Source of the DNA: Arthrinium phaeospermum
Lineage: Eukaryota; Ascomycota; Sordariomycetes; Amphisphaeriales; Apiosporaceae
Direction of reading: 5' to 3'
NCBI GenBank assembly: GCA_006503535.1
Contig: QYRS01000003.1
Location: forward strand, 62,001-126,000
Length of the DNA: 64,000 nucleotides
Part shown: positions 1-20,861 of the stretch, in pieces
Numbering within the stretch: the first letter of the stretch is position 1
Layout: every line of letters starts with the position of its first letter
Made by a program: the position numbers and the translations under genes
Notes under the pieces: model-generated
Databases searched by the model: none
The model's input: the letters and a program-made list of their open reading frames with translations, nothing else
Told to the model about the DNA's origin: nothing

Positions 1-255
1 GTCCACTGGATCCTCCCCCGAGCCCGATGCGGTCCCCTAAAAAGGTGGGGACAAGTTCGTGTTTGGTGTCAGTCTGGTCCAGTCCGAGCTGAGCCTACGT
101 ATGTACTACGCCTTACGCCCTACGCCCTACTCCTGCTTGAGCGCAACGCACTGGCAGTTTGCGGACAGCAGCCTTTCCTTTTCTCCGCTTGGCCTTTTTG
201 ATATAACTGCACAATTGTCGCGCAGACACGCGCGCCCTCACGGCTGCTGACGTGC
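1..255. other. 3' flank of MFS gene
   Basis: No gene is recognised here. This is the downstream flank of the minus-strand transporter that ends at 256. Short open frames on both strands show no recognisable protein. Confidence 0.5.
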
Positions 256-2537
256 CTATGCGGCTTGGGTTGCGTACTTGCTGTGCTTCCGAATCTGTCG
301 CCCATAGCGGAAGAACAGGTAGGGGAACGGCATCATGGCCACCGTCAGGAATGCGATCAAGCTAGAGCCCCATTGATATCCCAGCCTCTCATACATCTGC
401 AGCCCGAACAGTGGGAAGGCCGCTGCCGAGTTGTTTCTAGTCAGCCAAATCGCCTCCTCGACTTTCCGCCAGGGACCACTTACCAGCAAATACACAGCGA
501 GTAAACGCGTTGGCTGCCATCGCAGACGCAGCGTATTTCGGGTATGCGTCCACCAGAAATGTGAATATGCCGGTGAAGACCAGCAGTGTTCTAGTGGTGG
601 GTGGCCGTGTTAGTCACGTCCTTTTTACCACGTTCAGCCTAATATATGGCTCTACTTACCCCATGCCGAAAATCCCGGATCCAACAATCGGCACCATCCA
701 GTGCACCCAGGGAAAGGTCGTCCACGCGAACATGAAGAGGCCGATCGGTACCAGCACAGCACTGCAACCATCAACGTCAGCAATTTCCAAGCCGTAATGG
801 CACCAGTCGAAAGGCTCACCCTGCCACAGCTGGCGGTAGCCTGAATTCGGGCTCGGGCACTCCATCGTTCTGTTCCAGCAAGCGTGCGTAGACGCGGTGC
901 CAAAGCGGGTCTGTGGCCCCTGCCGCGAGCATGCCGATCAGGATACCCAAGAACGCCAGGCCCGTCTGCCACAAGTTGAACCCATATACAGCCCCGAAGA
1001 TCAGGTGGAAAGCGCCAAAGAAGAGGTACAGGGTCCCGAGCAGTATCGCCGAGAACAAGCATAGACAGAGACACATGGGCTCCCAGATCAGCAGTTGAAA
1101 TGGCCGCAAGAGAGAAAGGCCTACAGCCCTGGCGACCGACTTGTTCTTCATCTCCATTGGTGCTTTCCAACGCTCATCCCCCGTATCATGCCTCAATGCG
1201 CGGGCTTTCTCCCGTAGTTTGACGGGATCTAACATCAGTCAGCAATTAGACAGACTCTGTATGGTCATGTTGGCATACGGAATGTTTCGGGTGTGAGGAA
1301 CACAATGGCAACAAGAAGTACGAATGACCAAATGATCGAGACCTGTTACGTCTGTGTCAGCAGCCGATAAAATGAACCAGGGCTTGTCCGAATACTTACA
1401 TAATAGGTCCATCTCCAATTCACATTATAGTTGATGAAGCCACCCAGCAGCGGCCCCAGACTCGGGCCTGTTGGCTTTGCATTAGCCAAACAGCGCAAAA
1501 GAAGCAAGCTATCAGTACCTACCGATGAAAGGGGACAGCGCTATTATAACCATGGGCGCTTGAATTGCATCTCTCCTGAATAGATCCGAGACACTTCCGC
1601 CCGCTACGCTCAAAAAGGAGCTACCGGCGAACCCATCGAAAAACCGCGCCTGGAGAAGCTGTCAGGCTCACTACTGCCCACCTTGCTTGCTATCTGGGCG
1701 AGCAGTATAGGATTGCAACTTACCACAATCATGGTTGCGGCATTCTTGGCCACCGCGGAGGGTATAAGCCAGATCAGGAACATGCCCCTGGAACCGGCAC
1801 TCTGTTAGCTTGGGACTGGCGTGTCAGGCGGGGGACATTGCTTGCCATGACACCAGATAGATAGGTCGACGGCCAAAGAACTCGCTTAGGGGACTCATCA
1901 ACAGAGGACCCAAGGCGACTACATGAAGCGTGAGTTGAGGCGCGACCAAGATCAGGGTCCGATGCCAGGAATCGACTTACTGCCCAAGACGAATGTGGAT
2001 AGCCCCAGGGTGCCCACGATGGTGGAAATGCCAAATTCCGGGTTCATCTGGCTGTAAGTCGTGGTGTAGATTGAGCTAACGCAAGTGCTACTGCTGTGTC
2101 AGTATCGTCCGCATGCAGCATGCTGTCCCACTTCCCCACAGCAGATCTGGAACTTACAGGCATAGACTGCCCAGCCCTACAACGATGACTATAACCCATT
2201 TGTGCACGAGCGACATACTCCGCGGGCAGTAAGGATCGTGGTCGCCTTCAAAGGCAACTTCGAATGGATTCTTTTCGCGCGCCGCTCCCTCTTGCTCGTC
2301 GGGCACGGCGGCATCATCAGTGTCGTCCCCCACACCATGCCCATTATTAGAACGGATGCGTGCAAGAGAGGATGATGAGCGCGGTCTCGGGCGACGCATG
2401 TCTGAACCTGCAGACGCCCGGCGTTGATTATCCCGACGCTGCCCACCGTGGAGCGGTTCGTAGAGGGCATCACCACCGGCAATGCTGGTGTTCTCGTCTA
2501 GTGCGTCATTGCCAGCCTCGTGGGACTTCTTCTCCAT
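256..2537 (-). CDS. MFS multidrug transporter, DHA1 family
   Basis: Plasma-membrane proton-coupled exporter of the 12-TM drug:H+ antiporter type; substrate not predictable. Eleven exons join in phase to 557 codons: 2158-2537, 1981-2093, 1846-1918, 1724-1787, 1523-1649, 1400-1467, 1279-1342, 820-1228, 660-761, 484-590 and 256-422. The protein has a hydrophilic, Ser/Arg-rich cytoplasmic N-terminus, then [20 protein letters not shown] just before TM1, [11 protein letters not shown] in TM1, motif A as [18 protein letters not shown], a WRWTYY motif after TM5-6, and the family block [13 protein letters not shown] near the C-terminus. The intron at 1788-1845 appears to use a GC donor (GCAAGC). Length is normal for the family and no exon is broken. 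The junction at 1649 could instead lie at a nearby alternative AG. Family assignment is firm; transported compound is unknown. Confidence 0.85.
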
Positions 2538-3802
2538 GCTGTTAGTGGCAGGTAGCAGCCAGCCAATTGATCGGATTTAGGACGATGGCGGACGAGATTC
2601 AGGCAGGGTTCAGCAGAAGCAGAAGCAGCAATTCAGAAATCGAGCAAGCGTAACACTATATCCCTAGATTACTCCTATCATTATTATACAACGTCACTCC
2701 CGTCGTTCCGCACTACCTTGCTGGTCCTTCCTGGCCGATCAAAGGCGAGGTGCGATACGGGGAATTTCCACCCGAATTATTAAGCCCGGATTTACGCATC
2801 CGGTCCACTTTGTGGCCGGGCTTACATTCCTACACTCGCTCGCTCTGTAAGCCGGCCGCCGCACCACCTATATCCTGCAATGGCGAGGTCTGCCCGACAT
2901 CTGCAAAAGTATTAGAGTATGCCATGTATAATAAAAGCGAATTGCGCGAAGACCAAGAATTGCATGTTCGCATCGAATACATAGATAGCTATGAGTCGAA
3001 TCGCGCACTCTGTAGACTGACAATGCCTTTTACCTGCTTGCACAGCTGACAAATCCCACGCCAGAGATGGGAAGCGTCTACTACACAGATACTGCGAGTG
3101 TTAGAATACCGTACGTACGTACGGAGCACGGTTGGTGAACGGGGAAAGAGAAGCCGATGCTTACACGGCAACATCGCTCACGTAAGGGCTGCCGATCCAG
3201 AAGCGATTGGTGACAAGACCTCTGGCAGCTGTCGGCAAGACGCGCTCACGTCAGTCTTGTGGAGCGGGCCTGTTGCACTCGCCTAGGTAGGTACCTTCCG
3301 CTAATGTCTGTGCCCGTCCCCTGACGAGGTACTTGGCCTTGGGTTGCGGGCAAAGTACCGGTGGGTGGATACTTAACCAGCTGCAATCAATTTGCCCAGT
3401 TTGAATTGACCAATCCCAGCCCGTCCCGCCCCGCGTCGCAACTTCAAAGCGAGCACTGAGAAAAAATTAAAATATTCTGGAGCTGCGAAGTCAGGGAGGT
3501 CCGATATACGGGCACAGCCCACCACGGCTTGACTAACTTTTGCTGCAGAGCCATTGAGGCCATTCAATCGAGCACGTCGAACGAGTCTGGTCCGATTGAT
3601 GCTGTCCGAAAGACTAGTTGTGTGTAGAGGTGAGTAAATATAGCCGATCCAGGGTCCTATATGTGTATGTGTACGTGTTGTCGTAGTCCACCGCACCCGG
3701 AGCAGTCAGATAATCGTCACCTTCTTACTGCTCACCTCACCACCCCACATTCGCATCCCACATCCCACGTTCCCACCAAGCTCCCACCGCCTTACAAGTC
3801 AA

Positions 3803-3875
3803 GTAAGTTCGCGGCTAGGGCACCTGCCTCCTCTGCATTTACTCACCCTGTGCGTGACTCACTAACAATCGGAAG
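3803..3875 (+). promoter_or_regulatory. Candidate 5'-UTR intron of AROM
   Basis: GTAAGT donor at 3803, an ACTAAC branch-point match at 3861-3866 and an AG at 3874-3875 fit fungal intron spacing exactly. The intron would lie 166 nt upstream of the AROM start codon. This is inference from splice signals without transcript data. Confidence 0.55.
3855..3861 (+). promoter_or_regulatory. TGACTCA, Gcn4/CPC1-type site
   Basis: A perfect TGACTCA lies 180 bp upstream of the AROM start, inside the candidate leader intron. Gcn4-family factors (CPC1, CpcA) bind this heptamer and induce amino-acid biosynthesis genes during starvation, which fits an aromatic amino-acid gene. Binding here is inferred. Confidence 0.5.
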
Positions 3876-3963
3876 TCGTGACCAGCCATATATCACCCAG
3901 CACAATCCACTTCTCAGACGAGACGCGGCAGAAGCTGAACGAAACGACGTGCTGGTGGTGCTC

Positions 3964-3975
3964 ATGCTACTATAG
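3964..3975 (+). promoter_or_regulatory. Minimal uORF in AROM leader
   Basis: ATG CTA CTA TAG is the only upstream ATG between the candidate leader intron and the AROM start at 4042. It could lower initiation at the main start; no regulatory effect is shown by sequence alone. Confidence 0.4.
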
Positions 3976-13052
<9,077 letters not shown>

Positions 13053-15223
13053 TCACAGGGCCGATCCTCCGCGACGGCGGTGCTTTCCTGGAAATTCGAC
13101 ATCCGGATGGCACACCCGGTAGTGTCTGGTGAGTGCGTCGGCGCGGCTGAACGTCTTTTCCTCCGTGCAGAGGTTGCAGCGCACCTTTTGCTTGCGTGCA
13201 TTGTGAATCGTATCCTCGTGTCTCGTAAGATCGTAAGGGCGTGAAAACACCGTGCTGCACGGCTTTCCAGTGCTCGGGTTGATCCGATCGCAACGGTGTG
13301 GGCCGGCCTGGCTGCCCAGAAGAGTATCGGGGACGCCTGGCGACGACACGGTCGCCGAGACAGCCCGCGCCGTGTGCAGTGCGTTCGCCTGTCGGTGGCC
13401 CTCCCGCTTGTGTTTCTGCAGCAGCGCAGGCGTCTCAAACCGTAGCGTGCACCCGTGGTAAGTACAGGTGTAGGTGCCTCCGTCAGCCGTAGTCTTAACG
13501 GGTCTTTGCGGCGTAGACATATTGGTCATGTCAGATCCATTGCTGTCGGCGGAGCTCATCCTCGAGAAGGTGGAGACAGACGGCGTAGCCTGCTGCTGGC
13601 TCGGGCGAGAGATGAATGGGTACTGCTGAGGCACCTGGATGCTGGTAGGCATACTGAAGTTGAAAGCGCTTTGCAAAGGCGTCTCGGAGGCTGTAGTGAA
13701 GGCATGACTCTGCTGCTGTGGCGCAGGCTTGGTCATATGGTCCATGTGGAAGCTGTTTGTCTCCTGGGGAGGGAACAGCGGGAAGTTCGAGTCATCGCTC
13801 TCGTTGAACTCGAGCATAGCATCCTTGGGCGAGATGGTGCTGGGCGTGCCCTGCTGTTGGCTCAAGGCGTTGCGCGCAAGATGTTGTTGCAAGGCTTTCG
13901 CGTCTTGTTCTTGCTTCACCTTCTCGCGCACCTGCTGCGCCGAGCTGAGTCGAACTTGCTGCGCTTGGTGCTGTTGTTGTTGTGCTGCTGCTGCTGCTGA
14001 TGCTGCTGCTGTTGTTGTTTCTGGGTTTGCTGCTGCTGCTGCTGCTGTACTTGACCGAAGTCGTTGAGGACAGGCGCAAGAGGCGAGCCATGTCGGAAGG
14101 GGGAGTGGGAAGATGACGAGGTAGGGGATTGGGTTGCGCTCAGATGCTGGCTGTTGGCAGCCTGAAGTCTCTGCGCAAACAGGTCGTTGGTAGGCGACAT
14201 GGCCAGCTGGCTCTGGGTTGCGGGAGATGCAGACGTGATCGTGAAGCTCGGACTGTAGAGTTCGTCGCTGTAGATATCTGTCATGGTCCGGTCGAGCTTG
14301 GGCATGTTGGGGTTGTTGGCGTAGGCTATATTGTCCGAGAGATCTTGTAAGCAGATGTTGTCTTCATTTCCGAAGAAAGGTGAGTGGAGGTTGAGGTCAA
14401 GTTCGTCAAGGAAATACTGAAGGGGGATCGGGAGTTCCGAGGAGGTCTCACCATTCTTTCGCCTCCGCTGGGTGCTTGGGTCCTCAGGCTCGTGGAACGA
14501 TGGCGTGGCTGGTGAGTCACCGCCCGCCGTCGAACCTGAGCTCGCCACCGACCTGGCATTCGATTTCGTACTCGATCCAATCGGGGAGAAGTCGGGAGCC
14601 GGGAGAAGTCGGTGATTTGTTTGCTGCGGTTGCGATCCTGACAGGTTCGGCAGACCATCGGCAATTAATGTGGTGTCGTGGGTGGCGTTGCCAAAGGACT
14701 GCTGAAGCGCTGTGTAAAAGGAGTCGTTGAGGGTCATGGGCTTGCCCATCTGGTAAGAGTAGTTGCCGTCGCCACCGGCTGTGAGGTCGTGGAAGGCATC
14801 GCTGGTCGAATCCGCAACGGCGATCTGGGGGTTAGAGATGTTGGCGTTGAAGGGCGACGCTGGACCATTGGACCCCAAAGACGACAGAGACGATTCACGC
14901 TGGTGTCCTAGACGGTGGGCAGCACGAGGGGTCTGCTGCTGGCCCTGGAGTAACCACGATGGATCGGAAGGCATTAGATCTGGTACCTGGTTCAGGCTGT
15001 TGGTGTTGTGGGTGGCGGACTCGATCGACTCCTTGTTCAGCTTGTTGATGTTGTAGTTGCTGTGGGCAGGCAGGCCTCCGACAAAAGGTGCGGTGGAAGT
15101 TGTCGTCGGGAAGGTGTTTGTGTAATGTGTCGAGTCGTCGAAGGCAAAAGACGGCTGGTTGTTGTGGTGGTTGTGTAAGTGGTTTGTTCTCGAAGGCGTA
15201 TAATGTTGATGAGCAAGCATCAT
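13053..15223 (-). CDS. C2H2 zinc-finger transcription factor, Rpn4-like (frame break in polyQ tract)
   Basis: Probable nuclear activator resembling Rpn4, the yeast regulator of proteasome genes. It occupies two frames: 15223 down to about 14050 (start MMLAHQHY), rich in Asn, Ser and Gln, and about 13980 down to 13053. The C-terminal part carries three C2H2-like fingers: YTCTYHGCTLRFETPALLQK, then HRCDRINPSTGKPC with SRPYDLTRHEDTIH, then VRCNLCTEEKTFSRADALTR. The PYDLTRHEDTIHNARKQKVR pattern is what suggests Rpn4; other C2H2 families are possible. The frames switch within a CAG/CAA-rich stretch (about 13950-14050), and both flanks read as good protein. A 2-nt difference would join them into about 722 aa. 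No well-formed intron spans the junction: the only phase-compatible one would be 71 nt of CAG repeat with a GTCAAG donor and no branch site. A repeat-length indel or an assembly error is therefore likely. Confidence 0.65.
13965..14050 (-). repeat. CAG/CAA trinucleotide tract (polyglutamine)
   Basis: Imperfect CAG/CAA repeats on the minus strand encode runs of five to seven Gln broken by His, Thr and Lys in the first frame. Such tracts are prone to replication slippage and assembly error. The reading frame of the transcription factor changes here. Confidence 0.8.
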
Positions 15224-18200
15224 TGTGGACGGAAGGGAGTCGAATATATTGTAAATCTTAGATCTGGATGGTCCGGAGGGAGGGATGGGTAGGAAGGTTC
15301 AAGTACTCTTGTAATCCAAAGGGTATAGTTAGGTAGTTTGCTTCAAGATCAAGATGAGGATGATGTGTGGGGGTAATGGTTATGAGTAGTCGTAATAGCA
15401 GGAGCTGTGTAAGTGGTGTAAGTGGCGTGGCGATTTCTTTTATAAAAAGGGTCCTGTCTGGGTAGAGGGAGCTTACCACTAAGTACCTTCGTACCCTGCG
15501 TAGTGGTCGAGCCAAGATTGGAGAATGACAGGGGAGCCCCTTGTTCTGGTGGGAAAAAAGAAAAGGGCCCTCGAGATAAAAAGCCGATCTGGGTAGCGCG
15601 AGGTCGAGTGGGTACTTGTATCCTCTACGCAGCCCAGGTACGTAGATTCTTTGAGGGTCCTGAGGTCATGTGTTCACCCAAGCCGCTCCTTGATGACTCT
15701 TTCCCTTTGTCGGGCCTCTCTCTCGCTCTCTCTGCTTAGCTGAGTCTCGTCGGGGTTATGCCGCAAAGCGTCGACGTAGTAGTAATAGGCGGCGTTTGTT
15801 CCGGATGAGTAGTTCGAGGGCTAGGCACCCGAGTTGTAGTCAGCGATGCTTTTTGCTTGCTGGATGTGGAAATGCTGCCTGAAGCGCCCAAGATGATGCA
15901 TTATTTATACTACATTTTCTTTTATCTATTTGCTTCATCAAGCCGGCAGGCAGGCAGGCATGCAGTGCATTCAACCGTGATGGGATTGAGCCCTCCCGCG
16001 CAGATTCGAACTGGTTGACTGATGAAATGTTACACTCACACACACCAGACATTTCTTCATAATGTTCGGACCCTACCTATGTAGCCTGCTGCGTGACGTA
16101 GCTTGCAGGGGTCGTGGCTCGGCGCTGGCGGCCGCGCGCGACAGTCGACTGGCAGAGTGCAGAGACTGACGCTGCTACGTAGTGTGGTTGGAGTACAAAG
16201 CTACCTCGTGCTGTCGGCATGGGTACGACGATCGGTATTCTCCACCACCCGCCCATAATCACCCAATCAATCCGTCATGCCGTTATTGGCCCATCTCCCC
16301 ATCAAGTCTCCCACCGTTTCCCATGGCAGATGGTAGATGGCTCATGGGCGGCCTTACAAGAAGGGCTTGGATTGCTTGTGCAGGTAATCCATCCATCCCA
16401 CAAACCCCATCGAATGTCCATGGTCCATCTATCCTTACCAGACCACAGTCGCGCTGTCTCATACTGTATGTTCTGCCCGTGTGACCAGTCCAGAAACCAG
16501 TCCATTGAGCGGCTGTGTCTCTACACGGGCAACCATACCTCGGCATATCGGAGAATACGTCAGTTAGCTTGTTCAGGTTTCCTTTTTATGATGGATTATG
16601 TAAGTATAGTCAAAAGGATACGGCATGCCAAGCCGTCTTAGGCCTTAGGCCCGACGAGCCAGAACCTGATGGATGGCTTTGTTGACAGACGGCTGACCAA
16701 TTGCCCAATGAAGAGGAAGAGGCTGTGCATCCAATGCCGTCGAAAGAGAGAAAAAAAGAGAAAGAAAAATCTTCAATGGTCTTGCATATCCTATCCCCTT
16801 ACTTCCGAGAGAGGGAGCATGGCATTGGGCACACCTTCAGACCTCGAGAGCGACAAGCCTCATGCTCCGGAGGATCCCGACCCTCTCAAAAGCCCAGCAA
16901 GCAGACGAGCCTGATGCGCTAGGAAGTTTCCCGAATCTTTCCCGCGCCAGCCGGTAGATCAATTGCCCGTTCGATATTAACGTTCGAAAGGTTGCCAGAT
17001 CTTTTACCAGGAAAAGATACCATCATCCCGGTACACCGATGACTTGTTAAGCTCGACAAGCTGTCCTGCTGAAAACCTGCTGCACTGCCACAAGGTTCCA
17101 CTGGGGACACATCATGCAAGCCACAGATGGGCCTCCGGGCTGCCGGGGCCACGTCTTAGATTCGCAGTACGCCACACGTCTCGACCACTGCCCAGATTCT
17201 CATATCTCCGCCCCATCCGGTAGAACCACGGCATAGTTTAGCTAAGCAGGCAGTGAAGAGTCAAGCTGCCCGGTAAGTAACCCCCGACATACGTGGATTG
17301 CGCAATGCAAGGTTTGGTATGACTCTATACCGAGGCGAAAGCGAAAGATCCTCCCTTTCCGGAATGCGTATCCGACGGTATCCTGAATTGAATGTCCATG
17401 CACTAGCGTATCAATAGCACAGGGCTGGGCCTGGCGGCTACCTAAGCAGCTATGGAGGTATCGTGGGTATTTCTTTGGGATTCGCAAGGGTCCCGTCTCT
17501 CCGGTCCAGTCACCAGCCCTGCCTGCCTGGGTTAGTGACAGCTCTTAGGCCAGATCTGGCCGCGAGAGACGGGCATCTGCATCTCTGCTGACACTGCCTC
17601 GTGAATCATCAATCTGGGGTAGCTAAGCTGAGCCTGCATGTCAGGCCAGGAACAGGCAGTTGGATTTCACATACGGCGGGAGGGACTATGTTTGCCCGAC
17701 CCTCGTGCCATTGCAACCATGACTGCATAAGTCATAAGTCTGCATCTCCGATGGTTCATCCTGCATCTAAATGATATGATCCAGCACACGGTATCCGTAA
17801 TAGCAATGCATATGTCAGCATTCCCATGGGTTCATCCTGAGAATCCCTAAGCGCCCCTCGGAGCTCTCGTAATCCGATACTCGACGCCCGAATGAGTAAT
17901 CGACTTCACCTTCGGAAATAAACAGGCAGCCTCGCTCGTAAACTCTTACCCAACAAGTTAATTCCGCCTTGCATCGTAAGGCTGAGCTGAGTGAGCGTTA
18001 GTCGTGAATCATTATTTCAATTTTATTGTTTTATTTCATTTTCTTCCTTCCATATTGGCACGTTGCATTGGGCTTGTTGATGCTGTTCCTATACCGAATA
18101 ATACGGCGGCTGGCTGGCGGGTGCTCCGAAACATAGCTGCCGCTCTAGCCTAAGTAGCTTACCTGCAGGAGAGGGAGAGCCAAAAACGAAACTGCCAATC

Positions 18201-20861
18201 TTCCATTCCTATTGCCTAGTGCCTACCCTCCTGAACCGATCGGACGGGCAAAGGAGATCGGCGCCGGTTTCGTTTCGACGGGTGGGGACGCTATCCGAAC
18301 ATTCTAGATCCCGCAATTCCAGCCCTCGGTATCGCGTTTCTCTCCAAACTCCGGCACAGCCCTTTTGGGTGGGCAAGTCTGCGGTCGCCTCTTCCCACGG
18401 CGCATATGTAGAGGACTTTCGCATATGCAGACATCCACATAATCAAGAGTCCGAGAGTTGTACACATGCACGCACACACACACACACACATCTTCCGTGG
18501 CGCCGGATATACGGATGCGAAAGGATATAAGCCGCAGTCCATGACGGCATGAGTAACCGAGCATCGCCGTAGTATGTACGCGTTGCCGCGAAGCGGTTGG
18601 TAGACACATCATGGACGAGGCTTAAGTCGAGCCCGTCATGTTTTTCTCCATTTGTCAGTACCGTCCACCGCAGTTCGGGCTCTGGGGGATTGTGCGTCCA
18701 GCACCGCGTTGGTCGTGAAGTGACTATGACTATTACTGGCTCACTACAACTCGGCATTTGGCCCCTTTACTCATGCATCAGGGCAAGTTCTCTACCTCCG
18801 CCACTCCAGACCGCCTCGAGGCAAGTGGCGCGCTGCTGGCGGTCTATCTGGGATATCAAAATAGTTAGAAGCTATACCACGTGAATGCTATAACCGCTTT
18901 TGCTTCCGATTTTGCCTTGTTGGTGTAAGACGCAAAGGACGTCAGCTGAATTGGTTTCTGTCCTCATTCGCAAGGTTTCTAATACGCCCTATGCATACGG
19001 TCAACGTGCAGTCATACCGCCTTGCATCCCAATAATCAGCTGAGAGATATCCATCGAATGTTGCAGCAGCCAGCATGCATCACAATTGGAGGTATGGGTT
19101 TTATTTTTCCCTCTGAGGCTTTGATGGCCGAACTGAACTAGATCGTCCCGGAGATCTGGAATCCGAAAGTACCCGCTAACGGTTAAGCGAGCCCAGTGAG
19201 GGTGGTGTGGTGGGGGACGCGGTATTGTTACTAAATTCAGCAGCCGTTGCACCACGTTCGTTTTTGTCGGTCAGCCCGTGTCGTGTCTGGCGGTCGCTTA
19301 AGCTCGCGCCATTCCGACCTTCGGATAGCGATGCGAGATGGGATTATTCTTCATCCGCAAGATTTGTTTGGTCAAGTATATTGAGATTTACTACTACACA
19401 TTCGAGTTACACGAGTATATCGAATTTGAATCCCGATCTCGCACCGAACTCGGACAGTTTTTACAAACCCCCCACGGAATCACTTCAGCCAAAGCCAAAA
19501 GATGATTATTGCAAAATGTCCAAGTGCATGTAGGTACAAGTTCATCACCAAGAATAACTCGCCTTACTGCGGCTTAATAATTTGATGACAAACCTGATGG
19601 TCATATTCTTCGAGGCTTGTAGCAGATGCATAACGCATTCGGACAGATTCATGTGCATCTTGTGGCAAGTGGCTGCAACAAGTGATGGTGGTATAGAGAT
19701 TGGTGCATCGAACAACTGCATAATCTATCTACACAGCCTTACCAGATGAGCTGTGCTACTTACTGCCCATGTTCGAATCGGCATGCATTCGCTCTGCTAC
19801 CCACGTGGCAGCGATGCAGCGGGCTAGCCGTGGTTGGGTGTATTGTGGGAGAGCTGTTGGCTGTCTTGTCTTGCCCGAGAAAGAAAGAGAGAGAAGGAAT
19901 GCGTTACCTAACCCTTCGGCGGGTTCCGGTGGCCGGGCTAGACGCTGTCAAGCTGAGGCGCAGCAGCTGTGTTCTCCAGTAAAAAACCCTCCCGTCGTGA
20001 CTGGTCGATTGCGGGGAGGGTCGGCAGTGGGCGGCGGATGGCGGATGGCGCCTAGAACGGGCACCAGCAGCACAGCCACTGTAACATTGCATCTGCATGG
20101 ACGGCCGAACTGCATCGCGCCCTGAACTGACAGGCTCGCCTCGGCTTTCAGCTGGTCGTATCGTGTCTCCGAAAAGGGGGTCCCGGCAGATCTTCGTGTG
20201 TTTCTTTTTCGTTGGGAGAGGAAGGACGACGATTCTGGACTCGCGATGATGCCCGGTTTGTTGAGCAAGCCCTCTGCCGTTGTTGTTTGCACTTGGCGAT
20301 CGAACTCAGCCACAGAGACACGGTCGCACCCACTCCCGGTTTGCATTGACGACCAGCCAGATGCGCAACCATCGTGATCAGATACGAGAAAGGCCTCCAG
20401 ACTCGCATACTCAATATGCGCCAGAGCCGATGGTATCCTTCTCTGCTCGGCCCAAGGTGGATAGTGAGGTTGCCGGTCTGCATTGCGGCGAAGCAAAGTA
20501 GTAACCTGGATGAAGCCAGCTGCAGACAGCGAGCACTCTAGCTACAGGCTAGTTCTGTACACGAGCGTGAGTGCCGTGCCGTTGGACCCTATCCTCGTAT
20601 TCGAACTACTCAGCTTCAAGCTCGCGCTGCTTTGCGTAGTAGACGTTATAGGAAGTGTGGTCGAGCCTGTTGACACGATATCTACTCTACCGTCTTCTTC
20701 TTAGTCCATTCTCATAGATGGGCTCGTATTGGCTGCGTGGAGTTGGTGCAGATGTCGGGAGCATAAGACACTATAATCATGTTGAAACACCCTTTGCGTA
20801 TTCGGCGGCTAGCCAGCAGCAACGTGGTTCGTAAATCTATAACCTTATCAAGCAGCTTGGG
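15224..20861. other. Gene-poor spacer (5.6 kb)
   Basis: No gene is supported. The segment next to 15223 is the promoter and 5' UTR of the Rpn4-like gene and contains a TATAAAA on the minus strand near 15440. Minor features are a GGCA run near 15948-15960, a (CA)n run at about 18474-18490 and an AT-rich patch at about 18010-18050. Open frames throughout are short with no motifs I recognise. Confidence 0.45.

Noticed and set aside
19771..19779. GTTCGAATC, a tRNA T-loop-like sequence (also near 41001 on the plus strand and 16006 on the minus strand)
   Set aside because: Flanking bases do not form a T-stem or an acceptor stem at any of the three sites.
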